Positions 56,401 to 64,000 of a stretch of 64,000 nt of DNA are shown piece by piece (position 1 is the stretch's first letter; each line of letters begins with the position of its first letter). The notes beneath the pieces were generated by a model that saw only the letters and a program-made list of their open reading frames with translations, ran no database searches and was not told the origin of the DNA. This DNA is from Tetranychus cinnabarinus (taxonomy: Eukaryota; Arthropoda; Arachnida; Trombidiformes; Tetranychidae), in assembly GCA_022266195.1 (NCBI GenBank), contig WHVY01000008.1, forward strand, positions 2,542,001-2,606,000. Direction: 5' to 3'. Both the position numbers and the translations under genes were made by a program.

Positions 56401-59156
56401 AGAAAGAGTTTCAATAAATGAAAAAAGTGATTGCTCTTGTTTCCGACATTTCAATAAAAAAAGTCTCCCAAATTAAAGTTAAATACAGTTCTATTTTTTC
56501 TATATTAATTACATTTCTCAGCTGTTTTGGTATAGATTTTTATATAAAGTAAAAATAACTCGATATTTCTTTATCACTTTGTTGGCTTTTATCCTAATAT
56601 CCAACTGTTTATTGATTTTTATCCTTTAGCAATCAATGAGCTCAAGTTTCAAACAAAATTGAAGCAAATACATTATGTTTTCATCTTTTCATTATTGTTG
56701 CCTATTTATGTATTTTTGATTGAAATGTTTCAAGAAATGCTTTTTTATACTTTGAACCTTTGACTTATTATCAACATCATTTTACTAGTAAAGTCACATT
56801 TTGCAGATAATTGATCATGTCATCGAAAAATTGATGAAAAGGCAGAAAATTCTTTTAATTGACTGTTGAGTGTTCAAAGAAGGCTGACGTCTTACAACCA
56901 TTCACTAATTCAAACTTTAATTCAATCAATATTTTTATCGATTCAATATAATATTGATGATTAATCTTTTTATTTGTCTCACCAAAAAGATTGAATTGTA
57001 AATTTCCTCACACAAATCAATAATATTGAATTTGATTGAATTTAATGAAAATATAATTGCTAAAATTATGTCTTATTATATAATTAAACAATAATTATAA
57101 TTTCATTGAAATAACTTTACGAATTGTTTGATTTTATAGAAAATCGGTTCAGGATTCTCATCCAAATGTTCAATTTAAATTTCCATTTCTAATTTTTACA
57201 TCATTTCTTTTAAATTTCAGCATCATCGTAAAAAATTAGAGAGTCGCCGTTTGGATTTTGATGGTAAAAAGAGGAAAAAGCGATCAGGTGGACATGTTAC
57301 GGAAGAAGAGGTCAAAACTTCGGAAGAGAAATTCGAAGAATCGTTCAATCTTGCATCAATGGGAATGCACAATCTACTACAGAATGAACCTGAGCAAATC
57401 TCTCAATTGGTGGCATTATCCGAAGCACTCTTTGAATATCATTCCCAGTGTGCTTCAATCTTGGAAAGTTTATCATCTCGGCTTGCAGATCAGTATGTTT
57501 ACATTTGCTTTTAGCCATTTAAATCGCATGAAGTGATGAAATTTCCTTTCAATCAAAAATTTCAAGATCAATAATCAAAGAACTATCATGCAATCAGAAT
57601 GTCTTTATCATGGTCTACCTACTCTTTTCATGTTCTTTATGTTTTTTTCATCAATCTTTTTTTCTCTTCAATATTGAACTTTATTCTTTCTTACCTAATA
57701 ATATTTACTATTAATATTTTTGAAATGCATTACAGGAAACGGATTTCCGCTGAACAACCAATTAAACCTTATGTGCCGAAAAAAATTGAGGAAGTTCTGC
57801 CTCCACATCATGATGATCTTACTCCTGTAGGAGAAACGCCAGGACACACCAATGGTTCAAATATTTTCTATTCTCAATTCAATAATTATTCTGCTCACTT
57901 TAAGAACGGTAAAACCGCAACCAACAATCATAGTAATTTGAATTTTTTTATTATTTTACCATTTTTATCATTTCACTTTCTATCCTTTATAACAATTCAA
58001 AATTTACTTACAATTTAGGTTATTTGATTTATCCCAATCTTTATTTTGGTTGAAATGAATCAAATAACTTAAAAGAAAAGTCGAGAGTAAATACTCTTAA
58101 CCGATGATTTTTGGCATCTTAAATCAGTTCATATATTTGTCTTGTTAATTTTGGTGTCGGCTTTACGGTGAGCGTGAACAATTTAATTCATGTCCTTACC
58201 TTGTTATCATTCACATACTAACATTTGTCATCCTTTTTCCTTCTGTCGCTTCCATTCCCATGCTTTCTGCTTTCGCTTCTTCTTGTATTTTCGCTCTCTT
58301 CACTTCTCCAAATTTCTACTATTACGATACTCTACATCGACTTTCAGCACAAGTTTCTCCTGCGCGATCTCCTGCCACATCACCAACGAAACCGTCTTCG
58401 CTTTTGTTGACCAGCCCAGCTAACGGAGTTTCCTCTAAATCTCCTAACGGTACTAACAAATTTTGCCCAATAGCTTAACAATTACTAATTTCATTGCTTA
58501 AACAATGCAATATCAATCAATTCTAGTCTAAAATATTCTAACAAATATTAATAATTACTTTTATGTCCTACTAACATGTATTGTCTCTCTTTCTCTTCTC
58601 TTTCTCACCTATCCCCTGCTGTCAACGTTAATCATGACTCCGTTTAAATTTCGTTCTGTCATTTCTCACCTGGCCGATGTTACGTTTCAAAATCGTTATT
58701 CACTATTACTTTTGTCTATTTTAATTTCATCCATTACTCGCTGTTTTTTTTCATCCCTTGACTTTTCTCTTTATCTCCATCCAATCGATCAATCAATCAA
58801 TTTGCATGCAATCATATTCATCCAACCCATCCTAAAATCGCCCCATTTACCCTCCAACCTTCATTATCCTCTGCATCGTGCTCTTTGCTATTATTTTATT
58901 GATTCAAACATTAGCATCTCCTTTACCATCACCTGTTCGTTCTCCAGCTCGATCTCCGGTCAACCGAGGCCCTTGCTGTCAAGCTTTGTATGATTTTGAT
59001 GCTGAAAATCCAAGGGAACTGGAATTCAAAGAAGGTGATATCATCCAATTGAACCAAAAGCTCGATGACAACTGGTTTGAAGGAACGATAAATGGAAAAA
59101 CGGGAATCTTTCCAATTAGTTATGTCCAAGTTTTGGTACCGATTGGACAACAATGA
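53434..59156 (+). CDS. SH3GL: Endophilin A (BAR + SH3 protein)
   Basis: Nine exons: 53434-53478, 53781-53849, 53914-53986, 54079-54210, 54291-54424, 57221-57492, 57736-57908 (or to 57854), 58354-58449, 58915-59156; 411 or 393 residues. The N-terminal amphipathic helix MALAGLKKQINKANQ leads into the BAR domain (to about 240), a variable Pro/Ser linker with SPARSP and SPVRSP repeats, and the C-terminal SH3 domain (QALYDFDAENPRELEF, DDNWFEG, GIFPISYVQVL). Known role: membrane curvature and recruitment of dynamin and synaptojanin in endocytosis. Exon 7 has two in-phase donors; intron 5 is 2.8 kb. Confidence 0.93.
54425..57220. other. Endophilin intron 5, no internal gene seen
   Basis: 2.8 kb, AT-rich, the longest intron of the gene. 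Short frames within (for example 55465-55740) are not protein-like. A regulatory role is possible but nothing specific is visible. Confidence 0.5.
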
Positions 59157-62100
59157 CACTTTCGGTATGACAAATCACACTTTACTAGTTTCATATTTTT
59201 TATCTCTTATTTATCAGAACAGAATCATTAATTACCGCTCAGATAATCATGAGTCTTAACAAAATCTCAAGCCAGTAATAATCCAGAGATTCACTAATTT
59301 ACTACTTTTTCTCAATTTCATCTGCACAATTGACAATTTTTACAACTTCCCAACCCGATTGTCTCCAAGTATTATTAATTTGGGACTTGATTCATACGTC
59401 ATTAATGTTAGTAACACGGAAATAAGAATTATAACTAATAATTATGATTTTCCCCTTTGGTTTTATTCTCTTAATGATAATTTGCATAACATTAGCTTGG
59501 TTAACATTATGATCATTCAAGTTTATTTATTTCATTTACTGATTTTTCTTTTTCCACTTTTCTTTTCAGATCATTATGATGTTAGTTTTGAAATTAATGT
59601 TACGCCGATGAAATCATATTATTCGAATTTAGTCCTTGATATTTAATTGTTTGTTTTGCCTGCGAAAATTTGCGTTTTTTCCTTCGGATACGAGATGACT
59701 TTATAAAGACTACAAACAAAAACAACCAACAAAACCAAAAAAAGATGCTTTGTCAATAACCTGTATACAAAAAAACCACATCGAGTGACAATTTTATTTG
59801 ATGGAGACAAATCCTATTCTCGTTTTTAAACCAATAAAGCAATGCAGAGGAGAGATTCAATCACATTCTTCAAACCCTATTGTACATATGGAAGGAAACT
59901 ATCAATTTAATCAACATCAACCAATTGATCCATACCCTTCATGTTATGGAGCCTTTTTCAATTTGGAGTGCTCATTTTGTTCTCGTTTATTTCTTCTTCT
60001 TTACGTCTATTAATATTCACTATCATTGTAATATTTATTGATCTCTTCCTCTCTTCTCGTCATCTTATTCTCTTCACTATTGTACTATCATGAGTACATC
60101 TATGGATAAAATCTGTATGGAAAGACTTAATTTTTATAGGATGAATCTAATATCTCTCAATCTTTCCTCAAAGATTATCTATTTTAGTGGGTCAACTTTC
60201 TGTTCACAATGAGATTTGTTTGACAAATGTGATTTTTCTGGTCAAATCTTCGATAAAGACTTTCATTGTTTTTTCGGCTTGAACACTCGCTTTCATCACT
60301 AAAACACTTTGCATGATAACCATAGATGCACTCAACAAGAGATCATTGATTCTTATGCCAATTCTTATTTCTGTCAATTACCTCGTAATACCTTCTGAAA
60401 AATAGAAACACTAATGTTGTCTTGTTTCTGTATTTTAATTTCACTCTAATATTATATTATATTTTGCTCCTTATCCACCCAATCAACCCATCGAGTGCTG
60501 CTAAGTCAATAGTCGCTGGTCAAACATGAAAATTTGTTTTCCTTTTTCTCATTAACTGTGGAAATTAACTCTTCTCGTTCTATGAATGCTGCAAATCCCA
60601 ATATATTTCAATTTACTATCAGCTAACGACGTAACTTCTCCAAACTGTTTACCTCTTAATCTTCACATCTTCCTGTGTATCTCAATATTATCATCGTCAT
60701 CATCATCTTATACTCTTCTTCCTCTCTTTCGACACAATGTTTGTGGGACAATATTTTTCTTTGTTTGATTGAAAATCAGCTCAGAGCTATAAATCGCCTA
60801 AAATACTTGAAAAAAAGCTATAAAAAAGTGAAATCACAGATATCATGTTGTATTACATTTTATTGTAATCTTGACAATATTTTGAGAGTATCTTTTCACA
60901 TTGCAATATTCAAATGTTTATAAAACAATTAAGTGATTAGTTAATCATTTGAACATATTTTGTGCAACTAAATGTATTTCTTCATCTTTCAATTTTATCC
61001 TTACAAAAGGACAAAAAACGAATGAAAAACCAGAAATTGTAATATTCAAATATTTCCCTTGTTTTGTGATTTTTGCTCCGTTCTTCATTTCAGCTATTAA
61101 AACATATTTAATTTAGTTAAGCTTAGTTAACCAAGTTAATTTATCAACCATTGAAGGCAATAATTAATTGTAAGGGAATATTTAAACATTTCAATATCAT
61201 CCTGGTCTTATTAATCTAATGTTTGACAAAAAAGGTGTTTACTATTATTCTGTGATACAAAATTTCCCGTTTACTTGATTGATTAATGATTTACCATTAT
61301 CAACATAAAATCATCATTTATTTCAACAGCATTCATGTAAAAAAGCTTGGAATCACAATTAACTAATTAACCTTCAATTATTCGCTCAAAGATGATACAT
61401 TTTTTTGTATTGTCGCAGCAAGTTTGGACATTTTCAACAGCTTGATTTATCAATATCCAGTCTGAAGCAAGGAAACATCAAATAAACTGTTGTCTTGATA
61501 ATGCGATGATTGTTCAATAATTTATCCAAAATATAATTCAAACAGAGCTGATTGTGGGTTAAATATTAAGCCTGTAATTGTCATTCTTTGCCTATTATAC
61601 AATGCATCTTGGATTATCGGATCAATCGATTTTTGTTTGATATATTTCGCTTCCTCTCAACGATTACATATTTAAGGAAACATTAATTGCTGTTATTGTC
61701 AAATATTGTCAAAAACCTTTTGGTTTTTTGATTGCTTCAAGAATACATTTATTTGTATAATTATCATGCATTCATTCATCGCATGCAAATGACAATCCTA
61801 ATAGACCAACAAAAAAATTAATAAAAAACTAAAATTTGTAATTATAAAATTATGGTGAATCTTGTACTGATTGACACTTCAAGTACAGATCAATTAACTC
61901 TTCCGATCTGCCAAATGCATGTTCAATTAATTTGAAATAATAAATGATTTTTTTGCTCAGAGTTTTTGGATATTCACTTTACCCAAAATTTACTTTGAAT
62001 TTTCATGACTTTATCACGATTTAATGACTCAATATATAACTTCCATTTCACTTTGTTATGATGGATATAATAAGCTTGAATAAAATCAATTGATGATGAT

Positions 62101-62243
62101 TGGGGAGTTTTTACACATGAAAATTATTTTCTTTCATAACTGTATTATATAAAATTGGTTGAGATTAATGTTTTACATGGCGATAAATAATGTACAAAAA
62201 GGGTAACAATGAGGATGAGAAAGATACACTTCGATTGTTTCGT
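59157..62243. other. Gene-poor 3.1 kb between endophilin and NDC80
   Basis: Convergent 3' ends of endophilin and NDC80. AT-rich, probably long 3' UTRs plus spacer. A 71-codon frame at 59798-60013 has no recognisable features. No RNA gene or repeat recognised. Confidence 0.55.
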
Positions 62244-64000
62244 TCAAGTTGATTTAGTTTGCAAAACCTTTTGTTGCAGCCTTTTTCGAGCAGCTTCTGC
62301 TCCGGCAACTTTTTCTTCAAGATCTGCGATTTTCCTCTTCTCCGCCTCTTCTATTGTGCACACAATTTTGTAGAAATTTTGGGTCACTCGGTTGAAAGCT
62401 TCTTTACGTTTTGTTCGTCCGATTTGATCATGTTCAATCAACGCTTGAGTTGCTTCCTTTTCATGGGTTAATCTGAAATTAACGAGAAGTTGTTTAAATA
62501 TTAAAAATATAATATCATATAAATATGTAGATAAATATATCATTCAAAAATTTCGGTAAACTTACGCTTGCTCTGCGCGTGATAAACGGTTTTCGTATTC
62601 TTTGGAACTTTCTGTGGCACTAAGAGTAAACTCCTCAATCATTTTTCTGTACCCTTCGTTAGTTTCAATCATTAACTTTTTCTCCATTTCATTGTGTTTC
62701 TTAAATTCACGGAGATCTTTTTCAGCAGAGGGTAACTGTTCTTGAAGTTCCTCTAATTCTCTTTCCTTATCAAAAACACTGGCATCATGCTGTTTGTTAT
62801 TCTCCTTAATCCTGGCGAGCTTAGCAGATAAACCAACCGAGGTTTCGATGAAATAATTGACAAATCCGTTCATGCATTTGTTAGCACGTTTCGTTGTCTC
62901 GTCAATATTATTGATGGCATCTGGTCTTGATAAACAATCTAGAATATCTTGAAGATCAGTTGATTGAAGTTTTTCAATGACCCATGGTGTGCATTTTTTG
63001 ATAGGATGCGAGTTTAGATTTATCATCTCGGCATTAGTTGCGGACACAAAGTTGGAATTGCTCTTGGTTATTGAAGTTTTCAGTGAAGCCAACTCTGAAG
63101 CAAGTTGATTAATTTCATGCTTAACTTTTCTACTAAGTTGTCGAGTTTCATTGGTTTCCATTTCTATTTGAAGTTGTTTATCTTGTTCAGTTTGGATATC
63201 GGCAATCTGGTAAGGTTGATCTTTAATAATGATCTCTAATGCCTTTTCTTCTTCACAAGTCATAGCTTTAGTTTTCTGAAGTGTGAGAATCTCTTCTTCA
63301 TCCGCGGCCAATTCTTCTGCATCTTTGAGATTCCTTACCTCCATACATGAATTGTATTTTTCATATTCTTCAAATGCATTTTCAAACTGGACAATCCTCG
63401 CTTGCATGGCATTATAATACTCTATATCCTTTTCAACATTCTCCAACATAGCGGTATCCTCGTTCAAAGCTTCCATTAATCTATCACGCTCTTCTTCGTT
63501 ATCACCCAATTTTTTGTAAGCCATGTCCTTGAAAAATGGTTCAACATCTTCAATGTCTTCTGAGACAATATTCATGATATGTGACTTGATAAAAACCTCA
63601 TCAGCAACAAAAGGAGCACAAATCAAATCTTCTTCATCAGCAAAGAAGTCATTCGATGATTTTGCAAGATCAACAAGAAATTCAAACATTCCAAGTAAAT
63701 TTCCAAGAGCATGACGTCCCGCAACTGCAACTAGAGTAGATTTTGTGATATAGTAAGGGTATCCAAACTGTACCATCAATTCGGGGACATTTGCTTCGAT
63801 TGGAGTAACTACTAACGTAGGATCAAATTGGGAAAAAAGGAATTCAAAAACCCTGATAACATCTTGCTTTGAGGGTGATTTGAGAAATTTTGAAGGAATT
63901 GGACTCGAATAACCATTTTCAGTTAGGAAACGAATTAACTTCGCAATACAGTCATTTTGGTATTTTGGTTCTGCCAATGGTCTACAATCCTTTTGTCGAT
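62244..64000 (-). CDS. NDC80: NDC80/HEC1 kinetochore protein, 5' end outside window
   Basis: Two exons in the window: 62566-64000 (frame open to the edge, so the first coding bases are missing) and 62244-62472, joined at GC|ATTA. The calponin-homology domain begins QKDCRPLAEPKYQNDC and continues IAKLIRFLTENGY and LVVTPIEANVPELM, matching NDC80 (KDPRPL...FLTENGY). Long coiled coil follows from about residue 160 to the end. Known role: microtubule-binding subunit of the outer-kinetochore NDC80 complex. The basic N-terminal tail lies beyond the window. Confidence 0.93.

Overview
The window is nuclear DNA from an animal. It is AT-rich and gene-dense, has mostly short GT-AG introns, and carries only eukaryotic gene families. 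Gene content (Polycomb-like, endophilin A, NIPP1, Notchless, replication-dependent histones with 3' stem-loops) and compact structure suggest an arthropod, perhaps an acariform mite. That placement is inferred, not proven.

Layout. 1-10,552: end of a WDR74-like gene (+), a secreted Pro/Ser/Asn-rich protein (-), PYM (-), a weak small-gene candidate (+), and Polycomb-like (-). 11,058-34,441: a large inverted duplication. Two arms of about 7 kb carry DDX23/PRP28, H2B, H2A, a decayed DDX23 fragment, H3 and TGS1 in mirror order around a 9.6-kb spacer holding NIPP1, a PTP4A/PRL phosphatase and a two-exon serpin. TGS1 is intact on the left and lost its 5' third on the right. 34,708-40,590: Notchless (+), a coiled-coil protein (-), UBE2G2 (+), GatC (-).

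41,043-52,640: a recently rearranged accessory block. It contains four intact four-exon copies of an unrecognised gene with a ubiquitin-like N-terminus (family X), two more full copies of UBE2G2, three decayed TRAPPC5 fragments, two fragments of a PP6 regulatory subunit (SAPS) gene, one broken secreted phospholipase A2 gene, a foldback element and a 45-bp hAT-like insertion. 53,434-64,000: endophilin A (+), a gene-poor stretch, and the 3' part of NDC80 (-).

How parts relate. Histone genes are paired divergently (H2A with H2B, H3 with TGS1), and both promoters share a bipartite motif, AGTTTACC-NN-AACGAGGACTCA, four times in the window. The arm copies differ at very few sites in genes, while parts of the flanks differ more, which points to gene conversion. 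In the accessory block, the E2 enzyme UBE2G2 and family X have been co-amplified, and the extra UBE2G2 copies have acquired a new upstream region shared with family X. Splice structures were read by eye from GT/AG sites, reading-frame phase and family similarity.
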